From JAAYCI01 sp964371725 (GTDB taxonomy: Bacteria > Bacillota > Clostridia > Oscillospirales > Ruminococcaceae), in assembly GCA_964371725.1 (NCBI GenBank), contig CAYJNQ010000005.1:37383-101382 (forward strand): 64,000 nt of DNA, in the 5' to 3' direction. This document shows, piece after piece, positions 16,591 to 26,210 of the stretch. Below the pieces are notes generated by a model. The model saw only the letters and a program-made list of their open reading frames with translations. It did not search any database and was not told the DNA's origin. Position 1 is the stretch's first letter, and each line of letters starts with the position of its first letter. Made by a program: the position numbers and the translations under genes.

Positions 16591-16688
16591 TGCAATACCC
16601 TCTTTCTGCAAAACTTAGTGCCTATGCCACAATGGCCCCCTATGAACCTTCCTGCTGAATCTACAAAACCCAAGCAGTTGGCCTCCCA

Positions 16689-17795
16689 TCATATCTGTAT
16701 CAATTCGTACTCACTGTTCCCAAGCCCCATTTCCTCGGCATAGCGAATTTGGCCGCGCCAGTCGGTGGTGGGGAAAATGTTGCAAAAATGGTCACCTACA
16801 TCGTGGGTAGCCTGCCCCAATGCACTGTTTGGAATGGGTGGTGCCGCATTCACGGCATCACTGCACGCCTTGTCCAGCGCCACCGGGTCGAATGAGGCAA
16901 ACATGCCGATGTCCGGAACAATGGCCGCGTCGTTCTCGGCATGACAATCACAATAGGGTGACACTTGGTTGACAATGTTGATGTGGAAATTCGGACGCCC
17001 GTCCAGCACTGCCTTGGTGTATTCCACCATTTTTTCATTGACAAGCTTGCCGTTGCTGTCGAATTTACTTACAATGGAATGAAAGGCACACACCGAAATA
17101 CATCGACCACATCCTACACACCTATTGTTGTCAATATGTGCCATCCTGTTCTCATTGTATTGAATGGCCCCTTGTGCGCAGTAATTGGAACATAGCTTAC
17201 ATCCGCGGCAAGAGTCTTCAACATAGGGCTTGCCGTCATTGTGCATTTGCATTTTACCCGCACGGCTTCCGCAGCCCATGCCGGTATTTTTGATGGCCCC
17301 ACCGAAGCCGGTCATCTCATGGCCTTTGAAATGCGCCAAGGAGATGAATATGTCGGCATCCATCACCGCACGGCCAATGAGAGCTGTTTTGAAATGTTTT
17401 CCACCCTCTATGGGCACCTCTGCCTCATCGTTGCCCTTCAGCCCGTCGCCAATGATGATTTCGCAACCTGTAGACAGCATGGAGAAACCATTTTCCGCCG
17501 CCGCACCCAGGTGATCCAGTGCATTGCCGCGGCGCCCCACATACAGGGTGTTGCAATCGGTTAAAAAGGGATACCCATTCAATTTTTTCACACGGTCGGC
17601 CACCGTTTTAGCAAAATTCGGCCGCAAAAAAGAGAGGTTGCCCGGCTCTCCGAAATGCATCTTAATGGCGGTAAATCGTCCATCAAAATCGATGGTTTCT
17701 ATCCCGGCTTTCAGCATCAGTTTGTCCAATTTTTGTTGCAAGTTCTCGCCAATTTCACAGCGCATATCGGTGAAAAACACCTTCGATTTTTCCAT
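16689..17795 (-). CDS. DUF362 domain protein with two [4Fe-4S] ferredoxin motifs
   Basis: 368 aa. The N-terminal and C-terminal parts match DUF362, with the central SLAHFKGHEMTGFGGAIKN stretch. A 2x[4Fe-4S] ferredoxin insert lies near 193-240 (CRGCKLCSNYC and CVGCGRCISVC). Family members are cytoplasmic iron-sulfur proteins of unknown reaction in anaerobes. GGGAGG precedes the ATG. The downstream neighbour is the PAS-GGDEF gene and the upstream one the CinA fusion; neither suggests a specific substrate. Confidence 0.85.
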   Translation of the reverse strand: MEKSKVFFTDMRCEIGENLQQKLDKLMLKAGIETIDFDGRFTAIKMHFGEPGNLSFLRPNFAKTVADRVKKLNGYPFLTDCNTLYVGRRGNALDHLGAAAENGFSMLSTGCEIIIGDGLKGNDEAEVPIEGGKHFKTALIGRAVMDADIFISLAHFKGHEMTGFGGAIKNTGMGCGSRAGKMQMHNDGKPYVEDSCRGCKLCSNYCAQGAIQYNENRMAHIDNNRCVGCGRCISVCAFHSIVSKFDSNGKLVNEKMVEYTKAVLDGRPNFHINIVNQVSPYCDCHAENDAAIVPDIGMFASFDPVALDKACSDAVNAAPPIPNSALGQATHDVGDHFCNIFPTTDWRGQIRYAEEMGLGNSEYELIQI

Positions 17796-17820
17796 ATTTT
17801 GCCTCCCTATTTTGTATTGC

Positions 17821-20800
17821 TTATACCCATTCTATCAATTCCGTTCCGGGAAAGTAATGTGCCAAAATTTGCTCGCTGCTTTGTCCACCCTGTTCTGCCA
17901 GCTGCGTAGCGCCCGTTTGACTCAAACCACACCCATGTCCCTCTCCGTATACAGAAATGCGGAAAACACCTCCATTGAAAACCACATCAAACGCCGGGCT
18001 TTGCAAAATCGGCTCTCCGTCCTTCTTTAACACATTTTGCCAAAGTTCCAACCCACTCCAGTTTTCTTCTGAAATCGTCAACCCCACAACGTATCCACTT
18101 TCATTGTGCGAAAGCTCCGAAAACCATGTCTCCGCTTCTCCCAGCGTTTCGGCATCTGCACCCAGCTTTGCCGTTAGCAAAGCCAGCATTTCCTCTTCGG
18201 AAAACTCCACCTCCTGCTGTATTTGTGACATTCCGTTTTCATTTTCCACCGGTATCTCTTGCAGGTACGTTCGCTCCACCGAAAACAAGTCCTCTGAGGA
18301 GTTTGTTCCATTCGCCGCACTGACAAACCATGGTGTGAAAGCCGGGTTGTATCCGTCTGCACTTAAAACCAAACTTTGCACCCCTTCCACAAGGGTGCGC
18401 ATCTCTGTGCCGGGCGCGGCACCGCGCACCGCCGGCGCCGGGTTGCCCGAACCCTGTTGGTTTAAAATCCACGAATGCACGGCAATGGCCTGCGCCTCCA
18501 CGGCAGCGGCGGGCGCGTTGGCTACCTCATACTGGCAAATGGCCGCCAATACATTGGCCACGGTGTCTCGCACCAAAACACCATTCATGCGCACCACCAA
18601 AAAGCGCGGGTCGGGCCGCTGAATCACCGGCTGTAAGGGCACTTCCTCTGCTTCCTCTGTCTCCTCTTGCACCACTTCGCTTTGTGCAAGTGCCTGAGAC
18701 CCACTTTCCACAGCGTTTTGCCCCGTATCTTCAACCACCGAGGACGAGCTGGGTGTAACCGCTTGTGAAACCGAGTTTGGCTCACTTTGGGCAAGAGCCT
18801 TATCCACCGTTACGGCCGTTTCCGAAAAAGGCGAGCGCACGGCTTCTTCCTCTGCCGGCTCCTCTTCCACTTCCCCTTCGGCCAAAACCTCTTCCTCCGG
18901 CACCGATTCTTCTTCGGCTTGGGTTTCGGGATAAAGCACCACGGTGGGCGCAATATCCTCGGCCGGCATTCCCTGCCTCAATTGCAAGTCGGTATTGTTT
19001 GTTCCCTGTGCGAGATACTCTTGCATCCAGCGCTCATAATTCGTCTGCATATCGGGCATGGAATAGCCCTGTTCTTCATAATATGCTTGCGGCATCAGGG
19101 GTTGCCCCGCAAGCTGTATATCGATATTGCTCGCGGTTTCCCCCGCACGGCGCAGCCGCCCAAACAAAAACAAGCTTTGTCCCGGCACCTCCGGGTCTTG
19201 TGTTTGTAGTGTCATAAAACTGTCGTTTTCCTGCACATCCAGCGCAACTGTGTACAAACTGCGTCCCTTTGCACCCAACACAAACCGGATATAGTCTGCA
19301 TAGGAATCTATCTGCAACACAGCCGGGTTGAAGTCGTCCTCCTGATAGGCGCCCTCTTCCACATAGGCCACTGCAAACACAAGATACTCCAAGACCTCAT
19401 CCTCTGTGAAATAGGTAAAACTGCTCACCTGTGCCATATTTTCCGGGCTTGCCATCTCCATAATGGGGCGCAGGGTGCTTCCCCCAAACAAAAGCACATT
19501 TTCGCCCCCCTTTTGCAAGGTGGCATTCTTGGCAACCGACACCGCTTCGCCAAAGTCGGGTTGCTCCGCCGCACGCATCAACTGCTCTTGTTCTTGCCTG
19601 CTTTCCACCACAAAACTTTCCACAAGCCCATTTGGCAAAGCCACAAACCCCTCCACAGCGGGGTTTGTGGCTTTTTCCTGTTCTATTATCGCTTGCACTG
19701 CCAGGGTGTATGCCTCGGTGCCATATTCAAGGCCTTGCACGAACGGCAACAACACGACCCCTTCCTCTTGCGTGTCTAGCTGCGCAAAATAAGCCCAGAA
19801 CACCGAGCCCACAAGAAAGGCCGCTGCAAGCAATACAGCACCCAAAACACGCAAAGCCACCGCACCACGCCACTGTGCGCGGCCCTCTCGCTCAAAATCG
19901 GCATTTTGATTTTGGGCGAAACACTTCGTGCTTGGCACCTCCAAGCCCAGTGCGATACGGCGAAGCATATCCAAGGCATTTTGTGTGGCGATGTGGCGCA
20001 CATAGTCACGACTGCGGCTTGGCACATTTAACTTGCGAATCCATACCTTGTTGCCGTGGCTCACCCCCACATACACAAGCCCCACGGGTTTTTCCTCACT
20101 GCCACCATCCGGCCCCGCGACACCTGTAATGCCCACGCCGTACTCAGCTATCCCCTGTTTTGCCGCACCAAAGGCCATTTCCGCACACACCCTGCCGGAC
20201 ACTGCGCCAAAACGGGATAGGCTTCTTCTACGCACTTTTAATAGTTTGCGCTTGAATTCGTTGGCATAGCTTACCACACCATAGCCAAACACCGCACTGG
20301 CACCCGGCACCGCTGTGAGGCGCTGAGCCAAAAGGCCGCCTGTGCAACTTTCTGCCAACGCCACACTCTCGCCTTTGGATTCCAAAAGCTTCACCACGGT
20401 TTGCGGCAAACTGCTGTCATCATCCGAGTATACGATATCCCCCAGCACCTCGCGCACCAATTTTGCCATTTCCCGGCTCATATAATCGGCCTGCTCGGCA
20501 CTTTGCGCCTTGGCCGTTACGCGCACATGCACCTCGCCCTCTTTTGCATACAAAGCCACCGTGGGGTTTTGCCCGCCCACAAAATCTTTCAGCTTCATTT
20601 CCACATCGCTTTCGCCCATGCCCACAACGTGCAACGTGTGCGAGCGAAGGGCGCCGTCTTGCAACGCTTCCAAAATCGGCTGCACTTCGTTTTCAAACAT
20701 CGGCTTCATTTCGCGCGGCGGCCCGGGAAGCAAAAAGGCATACTTACCCCCCTGGCGAAACATCACACCGGGAGCTGTTCCGTTTGGGTTGTTTAGCTTC

Positions 20801-21174
20801 TGCCCACGGCGCGGCACCATGGCTTGTTTTCGGTTGTTCGGTGCCATCTCGCGCCCGAGTCTCTTGAAAAACACCTCGAGCTTCGCCAGCTCTTCGGGGT
20901 CGCTTACAAGGCTGTCTCCAAAGGCCTCGGCTACGGTTTCCTTGGTCAAATCGTCATCGGTGGGACCAAGCCCCCCTGTGAACACCAGTACCTCGCTGCG
21001 CTCTTTTGCCGCGTGCACCAAACTGCGCAAGCGCATGGGATTATCGCCCACCACGCTCTGATAATAAACCGTGAAACCAAGCGAGGCAAGTTCTCTGGCT
21101 AAAAATTGCGCATTGGTGTTGACGATATCGCCCAGCAACAACTCGGTACCCACACTGATAATTTCCGCGCGCAA
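17821..21174 (-). CDS. cinA: CinA / degenerate class B sortase / SpoIID-LytB triple fusion
   Basis: 1117 aa from a TTG start chosen because GGAGG lies 8 nt upstream; the earlier GTG is part of that binding site. Residues 1-165 form the CinA MoaB-like domain (SVGTELLLGD, TGGLGPTDDD) and 255-407 the CinA C-terminal NMN-deamidase domain (ESCTGGLLA, GITGVAGPDGG). A membrane segment follows at about 438-462. Residues 475-675 resemble a class B sortase, but its catalytic His, Cys and Arg positions hold Gly565, Gln659 and Ser667. An acidic Glu/Ser-rich linker (745-845) leads to a SpoIID/LytB domain (855-1117) with Glu883 and GHGCGLSQ kept. CinA would be cytoplasmic, the rest outside. The reading frame is open throughout; CinA is normally a separate protein of about 415 aa. 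Confidence 0.85.
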   Translation of the reverse strand: MRAEIISVGTELLLGDIVNTNAQFLARELASLGFTVYYQSVVGDNPMRLRSLVHAAKERSEVLVFTGGLGPTDDDLTKETVAEAFGDSLVSDPEELAKLEVFFKRLGREMAPNNRKQAMVPRRGQKLNNPNGTAPGVMFRQGGKYAFLLPGPPREMKPMFENEVQPILEALQDGALRSHTLHVVGMGESDVEMKLKDFVGGQNPTVALYAKEGEVHVRVTAKAQSAEQADYMSREMAKLVREVLGDIVYSDDDSSLPQTVVKLLESKGESVALAESCTGGLLAQRLTAVPGASAVFGYGVVSYANEFKRKLLKVRRRSLSRFGAVSGRVCAEMAFGAAKQGIAEYGVGITGVAGPDGGSEEKPVGLVYVGVSHGNKVWIRKLNVPSRSRDYVRHIATQNALDMLRRIALGLEVPSTKCFAQNQNADFEREGRAQWRGAVALRVLGAVLLAAAFLVGSVFWAYFAQLDTQEEGVVLLPFVQGLEYGTEAYTLAVQAIIEQEKATNPAVEGFVALPNGLVESFVVESRQEQEQLMRAAEQPDFGEAVSVAKNATLQKGGENVLLFGGSTLRPIMEMASPENMAQVSSFTYFTEDEVLEYLVFAVAYVEEGAYQEDDFNPAVLQIDSYADYIRFVLGAKGRSLYTVALDVQENDSFMTLQTQDPEVPGQSLFLFGRLRRAGETASNIDIQLAGQPLMPQAYYEEQGYSMPDMQTNYERWMQEYLAQGTNNTDLQLRQGMPAEDIAPTVVLYPETQAEEESVPEEEVLAEGEVEEEPAEEEAVRSPFSETAVTVDKALAQSEPNSVSQAVTPSSSSVVEDTGQNAVESGSQALAQSEVVQEETEEAEEVPLQPVIQRPDPRFLVVRMNGVLVRDTVANVLAAICQYEVANAPAAAVEAQAIAVHSWILNQQGSGNPAPAVRGAAPGTEMRTLVEGVQSLVLSADGYNPAFTPWFVSAANGTNSSEDLFSVERTYLQEIPVENENGMSQIQQEVEFSEEEMLALLTAKLGADAETLGEAETWFSELSHNESGYVVGLTISEENWSGLELWQNVLKKDGEPILQSPAFDVVFNGGVFRISVYGEGHGCGLSQTGATQLAEQGGQSSEQILAHYFPGTELIEWV

Positions 21175-21212
21175 TCCACTCACCTCCGTTTTATCTTTAC
21201 TTTCTCCTAATT

Positions 21213-22397
21213 TTAGGGCCGCATCAGCTCAAATGTTGCCTCTTCCAATACCACCTGCTCCAGCATCGGCAATTCCGTAAGCTGTGCCTCCAGTGCGTGC
21301 ACCTCGCGCAATTTGGGTTTTGTTTTGGGATGCGGGGGCGTAAACAGGGTGCAACAATCCTCATAGGGCAAAATACTGGTTTCAAATGTATCTATTTTAC
21401 GTGCAATTTCTGTGATTTCGAGCTTGTCCATGCCAATGCAGGGCCGAAGCACGGGCAGAGATTGTGCCTCGTCTGTGGCAGCAAGGGCAAGCAGGGTTTG
21501 GCTTGCCACCTGCGCCAAACTCTCGCCCGTTATCAGGGCTTCGGCCCCCTCTTTTTGTGCCAGTTTTTCTGCAACACGCAGCATACTGCGGCGCATGAGC
21601 ACGGTAAAATATTCCTGCCGGCTCAAATGGTCTCGCAAATATTCCTGTGCTTTCGTATATTCTACCACATAATACGGGAAAGGTCCTACATATGCTGTCA
21701 GTTTTTCTGCCAGTGTGCGCACTTTGGCGGCCGCCCTGGGGCTTGTGTAGGGTGGGCTTGCAAAATGCACCGCCACAAGGCCAAGCCCGCGTTTTGCCAT
21801 CTGCCAAGCGGCCACGGGGCTGTCGATGCCACCACTGAGCAGTACCGCGGCACGACCACTCGTGTGCACAGGCAAGCCGCCCGGCCCACGCTTTTTCCCC
21901 GCATGAATGTAGGCCGCTGTCTCACGCACCTCGGCTGTCACCAGCACCTCCGGTGTGTGCACATCCACTTTGAGATGCGGAAACGCCCCCAAAATTTGCC
22001 CGCCCAATTCGCGGCTGATTTCAAGGCTATTCAAGGGAAAACTTTTATCGGCTCGTTTTGCGGCCACTTTAAAGGTTTTGGCCGTTTTAAGCTCTTCACC
22101 CAGATAGGCAAGGGCTGTTTCGCGCAAGCTATCCATGTCTTTTTCGCATACAGCGGCGCGCGTAAACGCCGCAATGCCAAACACACGCCCACAGCGGGCA
22201 AAGGCCTCTTGGGTGTTCGCCTGCGCCTCTTCATCTTTGGGTTCTATATACACGGCACTCTGTGCCGAGCGCAATTCCCAGCGGCCAAGATCGAACAGTT
22301 TTGCACGTATATTCTTTAAAAGTACATTTTCAAAACTCTTCCGATTCAGCCCCTTCAAGGCCATTTCACCCATTGTGGCTATCATAATCTCTCGCAT
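21213..22397 (-). CDS. thiI: tRNA 4-thiouridine synthetase ThiI
   Basis: 394 aa. ThiI adenylates U8 of tRNA and inserts sulfur. N-terminal ferredoxin-like and THUMP regions (about 1-165) precede the PP-loop ATPase domain with SGGIDSPVAAW near 190. Like other short ThiI proteins it lacks the C-terminal rhodanese domain, so sulfur must come from a partner; a conserved EDCCTLF segment lies near 360. The cysteine desulfurase gene ends 13 nt upstream in the same operon, the expected donor. GAGGA precedes the ATG. Confidence 0.95.
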   Translation of the reverse strand: MREIMIATMGEMALKGLNRKSFENVLLKNIRAKLFDLGRWELRSAQSAVYIEPKDEEAQANTQEAFARCGRVFGIAAFTRAAVCEKDMDSLRETALAYLGEELKTAKTFKVAAKRADKSFPLNSLEISRELGGQILGAFPHLKVDVHTPEVLVTAEVRETAAYIHAGKKRGPGGLPVHTSGRAAVLLSGGIDSPVAAWQMAKRGLGLVAVHFASPPYTSPRAAAKVRTLAEKLTAYVGPFPYYVVEYTKAQEYLRDHLSRQEYFTVLMRRSMLRVAEKLAQKEGAEALITGESLAQVASQTLLALAATDEAQSLPVLRPCIGMDKLEITEIARKIDTFETSILPYEDCCTLFTPPHPKTKPKLREVHALEAQLTELPMLEQVVLEEATFELMRP

Positions 22398-22410
22398 ATT
22401 TTCTTCCTCT

Positions 22411-23553
22411 TCAGCGCCCTTTTGTCAATTTCTGCAAACCCTCTTGCAAGCCCTTTAGCAAAGCATGCACATCTGCTTCTTCGTTTTGGCTGCAAAAACT
22501 CACACGCAGGGCACTTTCTATACGTTGCTTTGGCAAGTTCATGGCCGATAGTGTATGGCTTTTTTGCCCTTTCGCACAAGCGGACCCTGCGGAAACATAC
22601 ACCCCTTTGTCCTCCAAATAATGTAAAAGCACCTCACTGCGCAAAGGCGGCAAGCTAAAATTGCAAATGCCCGGCCAGCCGTCTTTCGGCGAGTTTTGAC
22701 AAAACCCCGGCAAGGCTTGCAGCCCTGTTTCCAGTTGTTCGCGAAGCCGTTCTATTTTCAAAGCGTTTGCGCTTTGCTCGGCCATGGCCAATTCCACAGC
22801 TTTTGAAAACCCGGCCGCACCCGCCGGGTTTTCTGTGCCCGGGCGCAGACCATACTCTTGCCCTCCGCCAAAGAACGTTGCATCCAGCGAAAAACCCTTG
22901 CGCAACCACAAAGCCCCAACGCCTTTCGGCCCATGCAGTTTATGCGCAGAGACGGCACAACTGTCCACACTGCCGCCCTCCAGCCCCAAATCCAGTTTAC
23001 AAAACGCCTGCACGGCATCCATGTGAACGGCAAGCCGTTTGTTTTTTTTCTTTGCCTGCTCTGCCAGTTTTGCCACATTTAAAACGGCACCGGTTTCATT
23101 GTTTAAACGCATGGCACACAAAAGCACCGTCTTCTCACACACAGCCGAGAGCAAGGCCTCTTCGCGCACATTGCCATCTGCATCCGGCGGCACAAGTGTT
23201 AGGCGAAACCCCTCTTTTTCTGCCAAGTGTAACAGCGTTTTATGCACACCGGGATGCTCAAAAGCCGGCGCCACCAAATGGTCTCCCCAGTGTTTGCGCG
23301 CGCGCGCCGCACCTAAGATGGCGATGTTGTCCGCTTCGGTTCCACTGCCCGTGAATAAGAGCCTCGCGCCGGACGCTCTTTTCTCCATGGCTGAAAGGAC
23401 GGTTTCCCTCGCTTTGGCAAGGCACATCTCTGATGCCATGCCCGGCCTATATAAGGAGGACGGATTGGCCCAATGTTCCAAAAGCACTCGGTTCATTTCA
23501 TGCACAACATCAGGGTGAGGTCTTGTGGTTGCCGCATTGTCCAAATAGTGCAT
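22411..23553 (-). CDS. Cysteine desulfurase (NifS/IscS type), ThiI partner
   Basis: 380 aa PLP enzyme of class V. It starts YLDNAATTRP, carries the PLP lysine in SAHKLHGPKG near 205, and the catalytic cysteine in SAGSACAKG near 325. It should pass cysteine sulfur to ThiI, encoded 13 nt downstream, for 4-thiouridine synthesis; this NifS-ThiI pairing is common in Firmicutes. No iscU, sufBCD or iscR is adjacent, so a general Fe-S role is less likely. AAGGAG supports the start. Confidence 0.93.
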   Translation of the reverse strand: MHYLDNAATTRPHPDVVHEMNRVLLEHWANPSSLYRPGMASEMCLAKARETVLSAMEKRASGARLLFTGSGTEADNIAILGAARARKHWGDHLVAPAFEHPGVHKTLLHLAEKEGFRLTLVPPDADGNVREEALLSAVCEKTVLLCAMRLNNETGAVLNVAKLAEQAKKKNKRLAVHMDAVQAFCKLDLGLEGGSVDSCAVSAHKLHGPKGVGALWLRKGFSLDATFFGGGQEYGLRPGTENPAGAAGFSKAVELAMAEQSANALKIERLREQLETGLQALPGFCQNSPKDGWPGICNFSLPPLRSEVLLHYLEDKGVYVSAGSACAKGQKSHTLSAMNLPKQRIESALRVSFCSQNEEADVHALLKGLQEGLQKLTKGR

Positions 23554-23667
23554 ACACGCTCTCCTTACTGACTTTTGAAAATTTCACCCCAAAAAATGGC
23601 CTGCTCTGTGCACCGGCCACCCAGAACGAATCCCGGCCACTTTCTTTTATACAACCATTATACCATA

Positions 23668-24507
23668 TTATTCGCCCAATTTAAGTGCTATCACAAATCC
23701 ACCCGCAAACAAAACCACGGCCGCCACCACTTGCAAAGGTGCGAAAACCAACCCATCTTGCATGGCACTGGCAAAGATGGACAGCACCGACGCGAACACA
23801 AAGCCCAAAATACCACAGTATGTTTTCACCTCAAAACGCTTTATCAAAAACTCTATCAGCTTTGCCACAAGCACAATACCCACCGCAATGCCAAGGCCAA
23901 AAACCGCCAAATTGATGAGGTTGTGCGGCACATTTTCCAAAGCGGTGAGCGCATTGATGGTGCTCAAAACGGGCTCGTAATAGCCCAGCAAAATTAGCAT
24001 GAAAGAGCCACTCACGCCCGGAATAACCATGGTGGCCGCCGCCACTATGCCGGCTAAGAACAATAGGCCGTAAGAGAGTGGGTTCATCGTTGTCAAATCC
24101 ACCACGCGGTTGCCGCTGTCCATAAAGGTCATGCCCGCCACAAGGGCAAACATCAAGAGAAACACAAGCACATTGCTCGGCGATTTGATGTGCCCTTTCA
24201 CCCGTTTATACAGCATGGGTGTGCCGCCCAAAATAAGACCAATGAAAAACAAAATGGTGGGCAAAGTATAAAATTCCAGCGCATGGGTGATGACACGGCT
24301 CATGAGCACAAGGGATATCCCTGCCCCCACACCGAGGCAAGCCAAAAAAACCAAGTGCTTTTTTAAATCGGTAAAAAAGTGGCTGATGGCATGAATGAGA
24401 TCCTCGTAAATGCCTAAAGAAATCATCAATGTGCCACCGCTCACCCCCGGGATGATGTTGGCTATGCCAATAAAAAAGCCCTTTACAATCAGTTTTATTT
24501 TTTCCAT
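23668..24507 (-). CDS. popT: DUF368 family polyprenyl-phosphate transporter (PopT type)
   Basis: 279 aa integral membrane protein with eight or nine hydrophobic segments. The two family repeats are recognisable by matching motifs: NIIPGVSGGTLM near 20 and MVIPGVSGSFML near 160, which implies an internal inverted duplication. DUF368 proteins have been linked to recycling of undecaprenyl phosphate across the cytoplasmic membrane. This fits the envelope genes elsewhere in the window. I start at the ATG after GGGGGAA; a TTG four codons earlier would lie inside that binding site. Confidence 0.85.
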   Translation of the reverse strand: MEKIKLIVKGFFIGIANIIPGVSGGTLMISLGIYEDLIHAISHFFTDLKKHLVFLACLGVGAGISLVLMSRVITHALEFYTLPTILFFIGLILGGTPMLYKRVKGHIKSPSNVLVFLLMFALVAGMTFMDSGNRVVDLTTMNPLSYGLLFLAGIVAAATMVIPGVSGSFMLILLGYYEPVLSTINALTALENVPHNLINLAVFGLGIAVGIVLVAKLIEFLIKRFEVKTYCGILGFVFASVLSIFASAMQDGLVFAPLQVVAAVVLFAGGFVIALKLGE

Positions 24508-24609
24508 ACTTTCCCCCAAACCCTATATCATGCAGCAAAATGAGTGCTTAAAATAACAGTTCTCTCATTATGCCAAAAACACCCCCTACTGTCAAATCGA
24601 TGGTTCGCC

Positions 24610-24638
24610 TTGCGACACGTACCTTGCTGTGGTATACT
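24610..24638 (+). promoter_or_regulatory. Promoter for the WG-repeat gene
   Basis: TTGCGA, 17 nt, TATACT. A second TATACT at 24651-24656 has no convincing -35. Confidence 0.6.
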
Positions 24639-24730
24639 TGTGGGGTAAAATATACTGTCTGGGCCGCACCTACCGAATCCGAGTTTGGATTTAGACGGGT
24701 GCGGCTAAGCAATAACAGGAGGATAAACCC

Positions 24731-26191
24731 ATGGCCTTGTTTTGTTCACAATGTGGTAGCCCCCTGCAAGACGGCGATTGTTTTTGTGTTGCTTGCGGTG
24801 CACCGACGCGCTCTGCAAATGCAGCATCGGCTTCCAATGCGACACCGGTGGCGGAACCGGTGGTATTGGCCACGCCGCCGCTTGTGCCAGAGCCCCCCAA
24901 AGCACCCAAAGAAACCCCGGGTGCCTCGGCCGCCCAAGATGCGTGGGGGAATTTTGCCACAGCACCGGCCCCGGTGGCAGAACCGGTGGCAACAACCGCA
25001 GCGTCGCCCAAAAAGAAAAAAACCGGCCTTGTTGTTGTGGTGCTGGTTTTGCTGTTGCTTTTTGCTTTGCTGGCCGGCGGCATTTTGTTTTTGTTGTTCC
25101 AACTGGATGTGTTCGACGGCTTTTTCAGCGATGACGACGAATTCCTTCTGTTTGAGCAAGGACTTTACCCTCTCAGCGATGGGGACACCTTCGGCTATAT
25201 CAACGAACAGGGCGAGTTCGTTATTGAGCCCCAGTTCTATCTGGCCGGTACATTCCATAACAACGGGCTTGCCTTTGTAAGCAATGGCGATTCGTATGGC
25301 ATCATCAACACAGACGGCGAGCTGGTTGTGCCCTATCAATTCGACGCGACCTCCTACTTTGCAGACAACGGCCTTGCCGTTGTCGCGCAAGACAACCGAT
25401 ACGGCGTTATCAACGAAGAAGGCGAGTTGGTGGTGGTGCCACAGTACGAAGGGATAATGGGGTATAGCCTAGGCGACATGGCCCCTGTACAACAAAATGG
25501 CCTTTGGGGTTATTTGGACGAAGAGGGAAACCTGGTCATTGCACCTCAATTCGACTCGGCCTATTCTTTCATGGACAACAAGCTTGCCCCTGTGGAGAAA
25601 GATGGCCTTTGGGGCTATATCAATAAAGACGGGGAAATGGTCATCGACTTTCAATATGAAAAGGCCGGCAGCTTTATGGAAAATGGGCTTGCCAGTGTGA
25701 CCCAAAACGGCCTGCACGGTTTCATCAACGAAAGCGGCGCCTATGTGATTGCACCCCAATATGAAGAGGCCGGCTACTTTTCTGAAAACGGCCTGGCTTG
25801 GGCACGCTTGCCCGACAACGACCTTGTGGGTTATATCGATGAAAGTGGCAGCTTTGTCATTCCGCCCAGATTTGAAAACGCCCATACCTTTTTTGAAAAC
25901 GGCCTTGCTATCATCGAGCAAGACGGGCTTTTTGGCTATATCAACACGCAAGGGGAACTTGTGGTGGCGCCCCAATACGAAGAGGCCTACCCCTTTTCTG
26001 AAAATGGCCTGGCTGTTGTGTTGCAAGACGGACGCTATGGCTATGTCAGCGAGGACGGCATGGTTGCCATTCCGCCTCAATATGCATCGGCCACCATATT
26101 TCGGGACGATGGCTATGCCACCGTTGCAACAGCCGATAATCGCTTTGCCATCATCGATTCACAGGGGAATTACGTTTTCACATCCAATTGA
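24731..26191 (+). CDS. Zinc-ribbon, membrane-anchored WG-repeat protein
   Basis: 486 aa. Residues 1-25 form a zinc ribbon (C5-x2-C8 and C19-x2-C22), 30-95 a Pro/Ala-rich linker, and a Lys cluster precedes one membrane helix at about 98-125. From about 145 to the end there are nine full WG-type repeats and one partial, each 34-35 aa with the pattern GYIN-x2-G-x-(F/L)VI-x-PQ(F/Y). The repeats should fold as a beta-rich array outside the cell, the zinc ribbon staying inside. WG-repeat proteins are widespread in gut Firmicutes with no defined function. AGGAGG precedes the ATG. It is transcribed away from popT and ends before a terminator, so it is a single-gene unit. Confidence 0.85.
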   Translation: MALFCSQCGSPLQDGDCFCVACGAPTRSANAASASNATPVAEPVVLATPPLVPEPPKAPKETPGASAAQDAWGNFATAPAPVAEPVATTAASPKKKKTGLVVVVLVLLLLFALLAGGILFLLFQLDVFDGFFSDDDEFLLFEQGLYPLSDGDTFGYINEQGEFVIEPQFYLAGTFHNNGLAFVSNGDSYGIINTDGELVVPYQFDATSYFADNGLAVVAQDNRYGVINEEGELVVVPQYEGIMGYSLGDMAPVQQNGLWGYLDEEGNLVIAPQFDSAYSFMDNKLAPVEKDGLWGYINKDGEMVIDFQYEKAGSFMENGLASVTQNGLHGFINESGAYVIAPQYEEAGYFSENGLAWARLPDNDLVGYIDESGSFVIPPRFENAHTFFENGLAIIEQDGLFGYINTQGELVVAPQYEEAYPFSENGLAVVLQDGRYGYVSEDGMVAIPPQYASATIFRDDGYATVATADNRFAIIDSQGNYVFTSN

Positions 26192-26210
26192 TACCAAACT
26201 ATGAAAATGG

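Noticed and set aside
20510..21061. 183-aa plus-strand frame opposite cinA
   Set aside because: Shadow of the conserved CinA domain.
21297..22319. 340-aa plus-strand reading frame opposite thiI
   Set aside because: Shadow of thiI; His/Cys-rich composition typical of an antisense frame.
24746..26080. Two minus-strand frames opposite the WG-repeat gene
   Set aside because: Repeat-derived shadows; the plus frame has a zinc ribbon, membrane helix, ordered repeats and AGGAGG.
25140..26180. Regular period of about 105 bp suggesting a CRISPR or tandem DNA repeat
   Set aside because: The period is 34-35 codons of diverged WG protein repeats, not identical DNA repeats with spacers.
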